Origin: Microbacterium sp. JZ31
Lineage (GTDB): Bacteria; Actinomycetota; Actinomycetes; Actinomycetales; Microbacteriaceae
Length of the DNA stretch: 64,000 bases
Reading direction: 5' to 3'
NCBI RefSeq assembly: GCF_016805985.1
Contig: NZ_CP017661.1
Location: 806,001 to 870,000, forward strand
Below are positions 51,301-61,866 of the stretch, piece after piece. The number at the start of each line of letters is the position of its first letter. The first letter of the stretch is position 1. A program made the position numbers and the translations under genes. Below the pieces are notes generated by a model. The model was given only the letters and a program-made list of their open reading frames with translations, did no database searches and was not told the origin of the DNA.

Positions 51301-52810
51301 GCGGATCGTCGCCGTGATCGGCATCGTGACCCTTGCCGTCCTCGGCGTCGGGTCACCGGCTCACGCGGCGCTGCCCGGGGACGCCACGCGACTCGCCGGG
51401 ACCGATCGCTACGCCACCGCGGCGAGGATCTCCTGGAACTACGGACCGGGCGCCGCCGTCGCCTACGTGGCGGCAGGCGACTCGTTCGCGGATGCGCTGA
51501 GCGCGGCACCCGCGGCCGCGGCGCAGGGAGGCCCGCTGCTGCTCACGCGCCCGACGTCGCTGCCGGCGGTCGTGGCCGCAGAGCTGCGCCGCCTGAAGCC
51601 GCGCAAGATCGTCGTGGTCGGCGGAACGGGCGCCGTCTCGGCGTCGGTCTACAACCAGCTCGCGGCGATCCAGCCCAACATCCGGCGCGACGCGGGCGCG
51701 GACCGCTACGCGACCTCGCGCATCATCAACCAGCGCGCGTTCCCGAAGGGCGCGGCCGTGACGTATGTCGCGACCGGCAGGGAGTTCCCCGACGCGCTCA
51801 GCGCGTCCGCCGCGGCAGGCAGCCTGGGGGGCGCGGTCGTTCTCGTCGACGGCGCCGGAACCTCCGTGGACGCGGCGACGCGGTCCCTCGTCTCCGCACT
51901 CCGCTCGAAGCAGATCCGCGTGGCGGGCGGCACGGGCGCGGTCTCCGCGCGCATCGCCACCCAGCTGGGCTCGGTCGCCCCCGTCGTGCGACTCGCGGGT
52001 CAGGATCGATACCAGACCTCCGTCGCGATCGGGAAGCACGCCTTTCCGACGGCGAGCGAGGTGAGCTTCGCGGTCGGCACCGACTTCGCGGACGCGCTGG
52101 CGGGAGCCGCGTACTCCGGGCTCCGCGGTGCGCCGCTGCTCGTGACGCCGCGCGCGTGTCTGCCGACATCGGCGCTCGATCTGGTGCAGAGGTGGAAGCC
52201 CTCGCATCGCTGGCTCTTCGGCGGCGCCGCCGTGCTCGGCGACGGCGTGCGCGACGGCACGGCCTGCCGGGTGGGCGGCTCGCAGCCCGTGTCCTCGGTG
52301 ACCGCCGCCCAGCAGAGGACCGCCAAGACGATTCTCGACACGGGGCGGGTCGCCGCGACGGGGGAGGCCTACCAGCAGCTCCGCGGCTACGCGAGCGGCA
52401 CGATACGCACGCACGTGATCGCCGGCGTCGAGCGCGAGTGCAAGATCGACCCCGCGATCCTCGAGGCGCTCAGGATGGTCGTCGTGGACCGCGGGTTCCG
52501 GCTGACGCTCTGGTCGCTCAACCGCTACTGCGTCGGCGACACGACCTCCGGCATCGGGGAGAACAGCTACCACTACCAGCGCGGCGGGGGCCACGCGATC
52601 GATATCCGCGCGGTGAACGGCGTCACGGTGAACGGACGCACGTCGCAGGAACGCGCGCTCATCGCCGCGCTCCTCACGGCGCTGCCGACGCCGGCCGGGC
52701 TGGGGCAGAGCAACTGCCGCACGGCGGACCCGATCAAGATGCCGTCCGGGTGGGTGCAGTTCCCCGACACGTGCGATCACATCCACGTCGAGTATCGCGG
52801 CCTCGCCTGA
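51278..52810 (+). CDS. secreted CWB2-repeat cell-wall-binding protein with M15-like C-terminal domain
   Basis: 510 residues. Signal peptide 1-31 (VKRIVAVIGIVTLAVLGVG, ending SPAHA|A). Three CWB2 repeats cover about 35-330, each with RLAGTDRYATAARIS-, VAAGDSFADALSAAPAA- and KIVVVGGTGAVS-like units. In Clostridioides difficile such repeats bind a wall polysaccharide. Residues 345-510 form another domain with His432 and Asp442 in SYHYQRGGGHAIDI and His501/His503 in CDHIHVEY, resembling the zinc site of M15/VanY peptidases, though with three extra residues between His and Asp. It may trim peptidoglycan or simply bind it. It lies between the epimerase and dehydrogenase genes of the UDP-sugar pathway. 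Confidence 0.85.
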   Translation: MKAVAPVKRIVAVIGIVTLAVLGVGSPAHAALPGDATRLAGTDRYATAARISWNYGPGAAVAYVAAGDSFADALSAAPAAAAQGGPLLLTRPTSLPAVVAAELRRLKPRKIVVVGGTGAVSASVYNQLAAIQPNIRRDAGADRYATSRIINQRAFPKGAAVTYVATGREFPDALSASAAAGSLGGAVVLVDGAGTSVDAATRSLVSALRSKQIRVAGGTGAVSARIATQLGSVAPVVRLAGQDRYQTSVAIGKHAFPTASEVSFAVGTDFADALAGAAYSGLRGAPLLVTPRACLPTSALDLVQRWKPSHRWLFGGAAVLGDGVRDGTACRVGGSQPVSSVTAAQQRTAKTILDTGRVAATGEAYQQLRGYASGTIRTHVIAGVERECKIDPAILEALRMVVVDRGFRLTLWSLNRYCVGDTTSGIGENSYHYQRGGGHAIDIRAVNGVTVNGRTSQERALIAALLTALPTPAGLGQSNCRTADPIKMPSGWVQFPDTCDHIHVEYRGLA

Positions 52811-52860
52811 TCCGGACCGAGAGGAGCGCCCCCCGCGGCGGCCGCACATCGTGCCCCGCC

Positions 52861-52866
52861 TAGGAT
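52861..52866 (+). promoter_or_regulatory. -10 box, wecC-like gene
   Basis: TAGGAT lies 7 nt before the ATG at 52874 and overlaps an earlier ATG at 52865, so the later start is preferred. Confidence 0.5.
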
Positions 52867-52873
52867 GGAACCC

Positions 52874-54166
52874 ATGCGCATCGCCGTCGTGGCCCTTGGA
52901 AAGATCGGGCTTCCTCTCGCCGTCCAGTTCGCCGACGCAGGTCACGAGGTGATCGGCGTCGACGTGAATCCGAAGACCGTCGAGCTCGTCAACGCGGGCA
53001 CGGAGCCCTTCCCGGGAGAGGCGCACCTGCAGGAGAAGCTTGGTGAGCTCGTGCCCGCCGGGCGCCTGCGCGCGACGACGGACTACGCGGACGCGATCCC
53101 CGGCGCGGACGCCGTCGTGCTCGTCGTTCCGCTGTTCGTGAACGACGAGACGTGGGAGCCCGACTTCGCGTGGATGGACGCCGCGACCACGTCGCTTGCC
53201 GAGCACCTGACGGCGGGCACGCTCGTGTCCTACGAGACGACGCTGCCGGTCGGCACGACCCGCGGTCGCTGGAAGCCCATGCTCGAGCGCGGCTCGGGCC
53301 TCACCGAGGGCGTCGACTTCCATCTCGTCTTCTCGCCCGAGCGCGTGCTCACGGGTCGCGTGTTCGAGGATCTGCGCAAGTACCCCAAGCTCATCGGCGG
53401 CCTGTCGGACGAGGGCGCACGCCGTGCGCGCGAGTTCTACGAGGCCGTGCTGCAGTTCGACGAGCGCGCCGACCTCCCGCGACCGAACGGCGTGTGGGAT
53501 CTCGGATCCGCGGAGGCGGCCGAGATGGCGAAGCTCGCCGAGACCACGTACCGCGACGTGAACATCGGTCTCGCCAACCAGTTCGCGCTGTTCGCGGCCA
53601 ACAACGGCATCGACGTCTACCAGGTCATCGAGGCCTGCAACTCGCAGCCGTACAGCCACATCCACCGCCCCGGCATCGCCGTCGGCGGACACTGCATCCC
53701 GGTGTATCCGCGTCTGTACCTGTCGACGGATCCGGATGCCGACATCGTGCGCACGGCACGCGTGCTCAACGCGAGCATGCCCGAGCGTCTCGTGGCGCAG
53801 GCGCAGGGACTGCTCGGCGATCTCCAGGGCGTGCGCGCGGTCGTGCTCGGCGCCGCATACCGCGGAGGCGTGAAGGAGACCGCCTTCTCGGGCGTCTTCG
53901 CGACCGTCGACGCGCTGAAGCAGCGCGGCGCCGAGGTGCGCGTGCACGACCCGCTCTACACCGACGAGGAGCTCGGTCGCCTGGGCTTCGAGCCGTACGC
54001 GATGGGGGACGAGGCGGATCTCGCGATCCTGCAGACCGACCACGGCGACTACCGCGAGCTCGGACCGGCGGACCTGCCCGGCGTGCGCCTGCTCGTCGAC
54101 GGCCGCAACGCGACCGACGCCGCCGCCTGGTCCGGCACGCCGCGCATCGTCGTCGGCATGGGCTGA
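52874..54166 (+). CDS. wecC: UDP-N-acetyl-aminosugar 6-dehydrogenase (WecC/WbpA family)
   Basis: 430 residues. Two-step NAD-dependent oxidation of C6 to a uronic acid. RIAVVALGKIGLPLAVQFADAG binds NAD; VSYETTLPVGTTRGRW, FSPERVLTGR and KYPKLIGGLSDEG follow; catalytic Cys is in GGHCIPVYPRLYL; GAAYRGGVKETAFSG is the C-terminal domain. The FSPERVLTGR and YPKLIGG forms are those of UDP-GlcNAc or UDP-ManNAc dehydrogenases, not UDP-glucose dehydrogenase. With the epimerase at 50149 it could make UDP-ManNAcA; with the 39331-42013 module and the epimerase, UDP-ManNAc(3NAc)A. The symbol wecC is used for the family; substrate is not settled. Confidence 0.9.
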   Translation: MRIAVVALGKIGLPLAVQFADAGHEVIGVDVNPKTVELVNAGTEPFPGEAHLQEKLGELVPAGRLRATTDYADAIPGADAVVLVVPLFVNDETWEPDFAWMDAATTSLAEHLTAGTLVSYETTLPVGTTRGRWKPMLERGSGLTEGVDFHLVFSPERVLTGRVFEDLRKYPKLIGGLSDEGARRAREFYEAVLQFDERADLPRPNGVWDLGSAEAAEMAKLAETTYRDVNIGLANQFALFAANNGIDVYQVIEACNSQPYSHIHRPGIAVGGHCIPVYPRLYLSTDPDADIVRTARVLNASMPERLVAQAQGLLGDLQGVRAVVLGAAYRGGVKETAFSGVFATVDALKQRGAEVRVHDPLYTDEELGRLGFEPYAMGDEADLAILQTDHGDYRELGPADLPGVRLLVDGRNATDAAAWSGTPRIVVGMG

Positions 54167-54258
54167 GCCGCAGCCACTGCGTGGGAGCCCGCGGTTCTGA
54201 ACTCCTTTCACATCTGTCACACTGGTCGCATGCGTGCCGCCCCGAGGTCCGTCCCACC

Positions 54259-56385
54259 ATGCCCGCTCGCCATCGTGCCCCGCGCGCGGGACGCCTGATC
54301 GGCGTGCTCGGAACCGCCGCCGCGGTCGTCGTCGCGCTGCTGCCCGCGACCGCCGCGTCCGCGCAGAGCGCCCCGGCACCCGAGCCGACGACCACCGTCA
54401 CCCCCACGGCGACCCCGGCACCGGTCGCGACGCCGAGCGAGCAGGAGCCGGCGCAGCCGCCGGCTCCGGCTCCCGCCCCGGAGCCGGAACCCGCTCCCGA
54501 GACGAGCGCGCCCGTTCCCGCGCCCGAGGCGACCGAGGTGGCCGAGGCGGTCGACGTTCCCAGCCCGGAGACGACGTACACGGTGCCCCCGGTGGCCGAG
54601 GTCGAGCGGACGGACCTGTCCGAGGTCGTGGCGACCACGCCGCTGGAGGAGAAGGACGCGGGCGGCGACGTCACGGTCGATGTGGCGGATCCCGGCAACG
54701 CGCCGTACCCGGAATCGGCGGCCGGCTCGGGGGCGGCGGATGGCGCATCGGGCTCCCGATTCGAGCTCTCGCGACCCGCGGCGTCGATCGTGCCCGCGGC
54801 CGCGGTCGTCGGCTTCCGCCCGGGCAACATCATCAGCGACGCAGTGTTCGCCAACCGGAACGCGATGACGGCGGCGCAGATCGCGTCGTTCATCAACGGC
54901 AAGGTCGCCTCCTGCAAGGCGGGCTACACGTGCCTCGAGGAGTACGTCGAGACGACCCGCACCCGCAAGGCCGACGCCTACTGCTCGCAGTACACGGGCG
55001 GCAGCCGGGAGAGCGCCGCCCGCATCATCCACAAGGTCTCCCAGGCCTGCGGCATCAATCCGCGCGTGCTGCTCGTGATGCTGCAGAAGGAGCAGGGTCT
55101 CGTCACGCACACGTGGCCGAGCGACTGGCGCTTCACGATCGCGATGGGCATGGGCTGCCCTGACACGGCCGACTGCGACAAGACCTATTACGGCTTCTTC
55201 AACCAGGTCTACGGCGCCGCGCGGCAGATGAAGATCTACAGCAAGAGCTCGTACTTCAACTGGTACGCACCCGGCGGCACGCGCTCGATCCTGTACCACC
55301 CGAACAAGTCGTGCGGATCCTCCGGTGTCTACGTGCAGAACCAGGCGACCGCGAACCTGTACTACTACACGCCGTACCAGCCCAACCGCGCGTCGATCGC
55401 CGCCGGATTCGGCACGGGTGACTCGTGCTCCTCGTACGGCAACCGCAACTTCTACAACTACTTCCGGGCGTGGTTCGGCTCGACCGGCTCCGTGGTCTCG
55501 AGCCGCGTCTACGGCGACGACCGCTATGCGACGTCGGCCGATCTGAGCAGCCGCTACACCGCCGGGGCCCCCGTCGCCTATGTGGCGAGCGGCGCCGACT
55601 ACGCCGACGCGCTGAGCGCCGCGCCGGCGGCCGCCACGCTCGGCGGACCGCTGCTGCTGACGATGCCGAAGACGCTGCCCGCGTCGGTGCGCGACGAGCT
55701 GCGCCGACTGAAGCCCAAGCGCATCGTGGTCGTCGGCGGCACCGGCGCGGTCTCCAGCGCGGTGTACAGGGAGCTGGCGAAGATCCAGCCGAACATCCGC
55801 AGGGATGCGGGAGCGGACCGCTACGCGACGTCGCGGGTCGTCAATCAGCGGGCGTTCCCCGGCGGCACGTCCCTCGCGTACGTGGCCACGGGCCGGGACT
55901 TCCCGGACGCGCTGAGCGCCGCCGTGGCGGCGGGAGCGCTGCGCGCCCCGGTGGTGCTCGTGAACGGCAAGGAGTCGTCGGTCGGCTCGGCGACGCTGTC
56001 GCACCTCAAGGCCCTCAAGGTGAAGCAGATCCGCATCGCCGGAGGCACGGGCGTCGTGTCGCCTCAGATCCAGGCGCAGCTGGCGAAGACCGCGAGCGTC
56101 ACGCGCCTGGCCGGAGCGGATCGCTACGCGACCTCGGTCGAGGTCAATCGCGCGGTGTTCCAGGACGGAGAGGCGCCCATGCTGGCGGTCGGCACCGACT
56201 TCGCCGACGCGCTGTCGGGAGCCGCGTACGTGGGCCGGCAGGGCAGGCCCCTGCTCGTCGTGCAGCGGAACTGCCTCCCCGCGTCCACCTACAACCTGCT
56301 CGGCGCGCGGAAGACGACGGCTCAGACCCTGCTGGGCGGGCCGGAGGTCCTCGGTCGCGGCGTCGTGGACCACGCGGTCTGCTGA
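54259..56385 (+). CDS. secreted CWB2-repeat cell-wall-binding protein with transglycosylase-like domain
   Basis: 708 residues. Signal peptide about 1-35 (RLIGVLGTAAAVVVALLPAT, then ASAQ|S). A Pro/Ala/Glu-rich linker covers about 36-180. A domain with six or more Cys lies about 195-410: ISDAVFANRNAMTAAQIASF, RIIHKVSQACGINPRVLLVM, then QKEQGLVTHTW with Glu278 in the place of the catalytic Glu of lytic transglycosylases. Three CWB2 repeats end the protein (RVYGDDRYATSADLS; IRRDAGADRYATSRVVNQR; RLAGADRYATSVEVNR). Repeat two is almost identical to one in the protein at 51278. The ATG at 54259 has GAGGT upstream; an ATG at 54230 is in another frame. It probably acts on or anchors to the cell wall. 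Confidence 0.85.
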   Translation: MPARHRAPRAGRLIGVLGTAAAVVVALLPATAASAQSAPAPEPTTTVTPTATPAPVATPSEQEPAQPPAPAPAPEPEPAPETSAPVPAPEATEVAEAVDVPSPETTYTVPPVAEVERTDLSEVVATTPLEEKDAGGDVTVDVADPGNAPYPESAAGSGAADGASGSRFELSRPAASIVPAAAVVGFRPGNIISDAVFANRNAMTAAQIASFINGKVASCKAGYTCLEEYVETTRTRKADAYCSQYTGGSRESAARIIHKVSQACGINPRVLLVMLQKEQGLVTHTWPSDWRFTIAMGMGCPDTADCDKTYYGFFNQVYGAARQMKIYSKSSYFNWYAPGGTRSILYHPNKSCGSSGVYVQNQATANLYYYTPYQPNRASIAAGFGTGDSCSSYGNRNFYNYFRAWFGSTGSVVSSRVYGDDRYATSADLSSRYTAGAPVAYVASGADYADALSAAPAAATLGGPLLLTMPKTLPASVRDELRRLKPKRIVVVGGTGAVSSAVYRELAKIQPNIRRDAGADRYATSRVVNQRAFPGGTSLAYVATGRDFPDALSAAVAAGALRAPVVLVNGKESSVGSATLSHLKALKVKQIRIAGGTGVVSPQIQAQLAKTASVTRLAGADRYATSVEVNRAVFQDGEAPMLAVGTDFADALSGAAYVGRQGRPLLVVQRNCLPASTYNLLGARKTTAQTLLGGPEVLGRGVVDHAVC

Positions 56386-56386
56386 T

Positions 56387-56404
56387 CGAGGCGATTCGCC
56401 CTCG
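56387..56404 (+). terminator. weak hairpin after the CWB2 gene
   Basis: CGAG-GCG-ATT-CGC-C-CTCG folds into a 7-bp stem with a one-base bulge, starting 1 nt after the stop at 56385. No T-tract. The remaining 155 bp to 56559 hold no gene; another 7-bp repeat (CATCCGC/GCGGATG, 56443-56470) is present. Confidence 0.35.
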
Positions 56405-56559
56405 TCGGCTCTCGAGCGTCTCCGCGCGCTGCTCATCCAGCCCATCCGCATGCGCCCGGTGAGGCGGATGCCTACCGGCGAGGACGACGCGCCGTAGGTG
56501 GACGGCGTCGGCGCGGTGTCCGGCGGCGGCCGCAGTGAGCGCGGACTGGCCGACCGGGG

Positions 56560-58458
56560 CTACGACGCGGGATTCACCTGCTCGAACGTGCGCAGCATGC
56601 CCCGCTCGTCCAGCTCGTCCTGCAGTTCCCCGGGAAGCACCCAGAGCCGGTACGTGTAGTCGTCGCCCTCGCCGAACGCGAGCGCTCCGAGCTCCTGCGC
56701 GAGCGGCCAGTCGCCGCACGAGACCACGAGGTCGGAGGTGAACGACTGGCCCGCATCGCGATCGACCAGCTGGACCTGGTGCGGGGACAGCCAGTAGGGG
56801 AGCCAGTTGATGGCCTGCGCGTGCGTGAGGGCGGGACCCACGCAGTCGAGATCGAAGTCGATGGTCTCGACCGCCGCGGGATCGACCTGCTCGATCTCGT
56901 CGACGGCGGCGGCGATGTCGTTGGGGTAGTCGCGCTCCTGCTGCGGATTGGCCTGCCAGCTCATGACCCCGAAGGTCAGCAGCGCGGCGCCGGCCATCGC
57001 CAGGGGGATGCGCCGCAGGAGCATCCACGCGGCGGTCGACACCACGGCGAACAGCGAGGCGTACACCCAGAACCTGCCCTCGTTGGTGAAGCTCGGCACG
57101 AGCGGCACCTCGAACGGCGGCTGCAGGAAGAACTGGTCCCACGGCAGCAGCGCCGCCGCGTTCGCCGGCCCGTGCAGCGAGCCCCACAGCGGCACGGTCG
57201 GGGCGATCCAGAACACCACGAGCAGGCTCAGGACGACCGCCAGCGCGGTCGCGGCCGCAATGACGCTCGCGCGCAGCGCGCGCACCATCGCGATCAGCAC
57301 CACCAGGGCGAGCAGCGTCGCGATGGGATCGATGTACCGCGTGTAGACCCACGCGTCGAAGCGCGGGTTGACGGTCGCCAGCAGCGTGTCGGCGCCCGAC
57401 CAGCCGAGCACGCTCGTGCCGATGGTCGACAGCGTGAGGCCGAACAGGAATCCGCCGAACCCGACCTCGCGGGATCGCAGCTCCCGTATCACCCAGACGA
57501 CGAGGACGAGGAGGCCGATCGCGAACAGGCCCGCGGTGCCGGCGATCTGAGCCCACACCTGATTGATCAGGATCCGTGCGGCGAGGCCCGGCGTGGCGTG
57601 CGAGAGCGCGCGCGCGAGGTTCTCGCTCTGGCCGAACCCGGAGAGCAGGACGTGCGCGTGCAGCCAGCCGGAGAAGGACTGCACCGCGAAGGCGCCCAGG
57701 GCCACGGTGACCAGGCCGACGACGGCGGCGAGGATGTGCCGGCGGCTCAGGCACACGAGCCAGACGGCCGCGGTGAGCACGACGGTGAGCGCGCGTGCGT
57801 GCATGAAGTACGTCACGGTCACCGAGACCGCGAACACCAGCGCCCGCACCTCGCTGGGCCGGCGCCAGAGCCAGAACGCCGCCACGACCGTCCACGCCAG
57901 GAAGAACATCAGCGGCTTCTCGGTCAGGACGTAGTCCGCGTTCACGGTGCGGCCAGGCAGGCACATCACGATGGCCGCGAGCGTGATCGCCTGCGGCGTG
58001 GTCACGCCCAGGCGGCGGGCGATGAGGGCGAGCGGCCAGATGGTGGCGACCGCGATCACGTTGCCGAGCACGAGCGCCGCCCAGTACACCGTGGCGGCGT
58101 CGTCCGTGACCCACCAGATGGGCGCGATCAGCACCGACCAGCCAGGATAGTAGCCCGCGCCCGACAGGGGCGGGATCGACGTGTCGCCCGCCAGGAAGCG
58201 GCCCATCTGCAGCAGGTGGTTCTCGTCCCACGGCGTGCGCGGCGCGGTCGCGCTGCGACCGACCTGCCAATGGATGAACGCGCACACCAGCACGGAGATC
58301 CCGGCCGCGACCCACCACACCGTCGCCCGACCGCCCGACCCGGACGCCGGACGCGCCTCCTGGTCGCGCCGCCAGGCCGTGGGCACCTCGACCGCCACGT
58401 CGCTCGTGAGACGGGGGCGCAGGAGCGAGCGGACGCGGGACATGCGGGAAGCGGTCAT
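56560..58458 (-). CDS. polytopic membrane protein, probable GT-C glycosyltransferase
   Basis: 632 residues. An N-terminal cytoplasmic tail of about 45 residues, then 11-13 membrane spans up to about residue 500, then a soluble C-terminal part of about 130 residues (NPQQERDYPNDIAAAVDEIEQV to FEQVNPAS). The first extracytoplasmic loop has TPWDENHLLQMGRFLAGD, with the acidic pair expected at a GT-C catalytic loop, followed by SGAGYYPGWSVLIAPIWW. It may move a lipid-linked sugar onto the wall polymer; this is a family-level guess. The ATG at 58458 lies 62 nt beyond the true end of the rmlC-rmlD gene. In the sequence as given, a frameshift in that gene makes the two read as one continuous frame. 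Confidence 0.75.
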   Translation of the reverse strand: MTASRMSRVRSLLRPRLTSDVAVEVPTAWRRDQEARPASGSGGRATVWWVAAGISVLVCAFIHWQVGRSATAPRTPWDENHLLQMGRFLAGDTSIPPLSGAGYYPGWSVLIAPIWWVTDDAATVYWAALVLGNVIAVATIWPLALIARRLGVTTPQAITLAAIVMCLPGRTVNADYVLTEKPLMFFLAWTVVAAFWLWRRPSEVRALVFAVSVTVTYFMHARALTVVLTAAVWLVCLSRRHILAAVVGLVTVALGAFAVQSFSGWLHAHVLLSGFGQSENLARALSHATPGLAARILINQVWAQIAGTAGLFAIGLLVLVVWVIRELRSREVGFGGFLFGLTLSTIGTSVLGWSGADTLLATVNPRFDAWVYTRYIDPIATLLALVVLIAMVRALRASVIAAATALAVVLSLLVVFWIAPTVPLWGSLHGPANAAALLPWDQFFLQPPFEVPLVPSFTNEGRFWVYASLFAVVSTAAWMLLRRIPLAMAGAALLTFGVMSWQANPQQERDYPNDIAAAVDEIEQVDPAAVETIDFDLDCVGPALTHAQAINWLPYWLSPHQVQLVDRDAGQSFTSDLVVSCGDWPLAQELGALAFGEGDDYTYRLWVLPGELQDELDERGMLRTFEQVNPAS

Positions 58459-58519
58459 GAAGCTTTCGTTCGGAGGTCGGGTCGGGTGAGGCGCTCCCTG
58501 CGCGGGGCAGGGGAGCGGC

Positions 58520-59933
58520 TCAGGCGGATGCCGCGAGGTGGTTGGCGAGGCTGTGTTCGTGGTCGGCGGGGGCGAAGCCGGTGGCGGTGATGCGGGTGAG
58601 GTCGAGGACGCTGTTGCGGGGCGGGGGGCGATGGGGTGGTCGCTGCCGGCGTAGTACTGCTGGGTGGTGACGGGGGTGATGCGGGCGGGGTCGTGTCCGG
58701 TGAGTTCGTAGACGCGGGCGGCGATCTGGGCCCAGGTGCGGGGTTCGCCGGTGCCGGTGAGGTTGTAGAGGCCGTAGGGCGCTCGGGTGTCGAGAAGGTG
58801 GCGGATGCCGCGGGCGAGGTCGGTGGTGAAGGTCAATCGGCCGGTCTGGTCGTCGACGACGGTGGGGTCGATGCCCCGGGCGGCGAGGGAGGCCATGGTG
58901 GCGACGAAGTTGCCGCCGTCGCCGATGACCCAGGAGGTGCGGACGATGTAGTGGCGCGGTGTCGCGGCGACGACGGCGTCGCCGGCGGCCTTGGTCTGTC
59001 CGTATACGCCGAGGGGGCTGACGGCGTCGTCCTCGCGGTAGGGGCGCGCGGCGGTGCCGTCGAAGACGTAGTCGCTGGAGACGTGGACGAGGGTGATGCC
59101 GTTGTCGGCGGCGATGCGGGCCAGCGCGGCGACGCCGGTGACGTTCGCGGTCCACGCGGCGGTGCGGCCCTCGGGGGTCTCGGCGGCGTCGACGGCGGTG
59201 TGGGCGGCGGCGTTGATGATGGTGCCGTAGTCGCGCCAGCGGCGTGCGGCGGGAAGGTCGGGGGAGGCGAGGTCGAGGTCGGCGCGGGTGGCGTATTCGA
59301 TGTGGGGGGCGTCGCCGAACAAGGCGCGCAGCGCGCGGCCCAGCTGCCCGCCGGCGCCGAGGATGAGGATCCTGCGCGGCGGGATGGGGGCGGCGTCGGC
59401 CAGGCGCGGGTGGGTGCGGTCCTTGTCGGAGATCTCAGCGTCGGCGAGGGGGATGGGCCATTCGATCGCGGCGGTCTCGTCGGCGAGGTTCAGGAACGAG
59501 TACGACGCGTCGGGCGACCAGTGGTCGTTGACGAGGTAGGTGTACGCGGTGGCGTCTTCGAGGGTCTGGAACCCGTTGGCGACGCCGCGGGGGACGAAGA
59601 TCGCCTTGGACGGGTCCAGCTCCGCGGTGAACACGGCGCCGAAGCCGGGGCCCTTCCGCAGGTCCACCCAGGCGCCGAACACGCGACCGGTCGCGACGGA
59701 GACCCACTTGTCCCACGGTTCGGCGTGCAGGCCGCGGGTGACGCCGCGTTCGGCGTTGAAGGAGATGTTGTTCTGCACGGGCCCGAAGTCGGGAAGACCG
59801 TGGGAGGTCATCTTCTGGCGCTGCCAGTTCTCCTTGAACCATCCGCGGGCGTCGCCGTGGACGGGCAGATCGAACAGCAGCATGCCCTCGATCGCGGTCG
59901 CGGTGGCGGACAGCTGCTTGCCCAACTCGGTCA

Positions 59934-59934
<1 letters not shown>
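58520..59934 (-). pseudogene. rmlCD: bifunctional dTDP-4-dehydrorhamnose 3,5-epimerase/reductase (RmlC-RmlD fusion), frameshifted near the 3' end
   Basis: GTG at 59934 overlaps the rmlB stop by one base. Residues 1-190 are an RmlC-like cupin (DARGWFKENWQRQKM, RGLHAEPWDKWVSV, FVPRGVANGFQ), and from about 205 an RmlD-like reductase (RILILGAGGQLGRALRALFG, SSDYVFDG, PLGVYGQTKAAGD). After SDHPIAPRP the frame turns into Ala/Ser/Thr/Pro-rich residues. The next frame continues as RNSVLDLTRITATGFAPADH and stops at 58520, as RmlD should. Adding one C to the coding-strand CCCC at 58618-58621 restores a protein of about 471 residues, the usual size of the actinobacterial fusion. It makes dTDP-L-rhamnose from the RmlB product. 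Possibly a sequencing error. Confidence 0.85.
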
Positions 59935-61801
<1,867 letters not shown>

Positions 61802-61807
61802 CCGACC

Positions 61808-61813
61808 ATCGTG
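61808..61813 (-). promoter_or_regulatory. -10 box, rml operon
   Basis: CACGAT on the minus strand ends 6 nt before the GTG at 61801, the same form as CACAAT at 28334. Confidence 0.4.
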
Positions 61814-61852
61814 GCACAAGCGGCTTTACCGCCCGCTGAACGAGGGCGTTGT

Positions 61853-61858
61853 TAGCAT
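61853..61858 (+). promoter_or_regulatory. -10 box, membrane protein gene at 61867
   Basis: TAGCAT lies 8 nt before the GTG at 61867; the GTG at 61861 would be only 2 nt away. It is back-to-back with the rml box, 40 bp apart. Confidence 0.45.
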
Positions 61859-61866
61859 CGGTGTCC

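Noticed and set aside
52865..52874. Start of the sugar dehydrogenase at the first ATG (52865)
   Set aside because: That ATG lies inside the TAGGAT -10 box; the ATG at 52874 has the usual 7-nt spacing and the normal N-terminus. The same argument rejects 36980 in favour of 36989.
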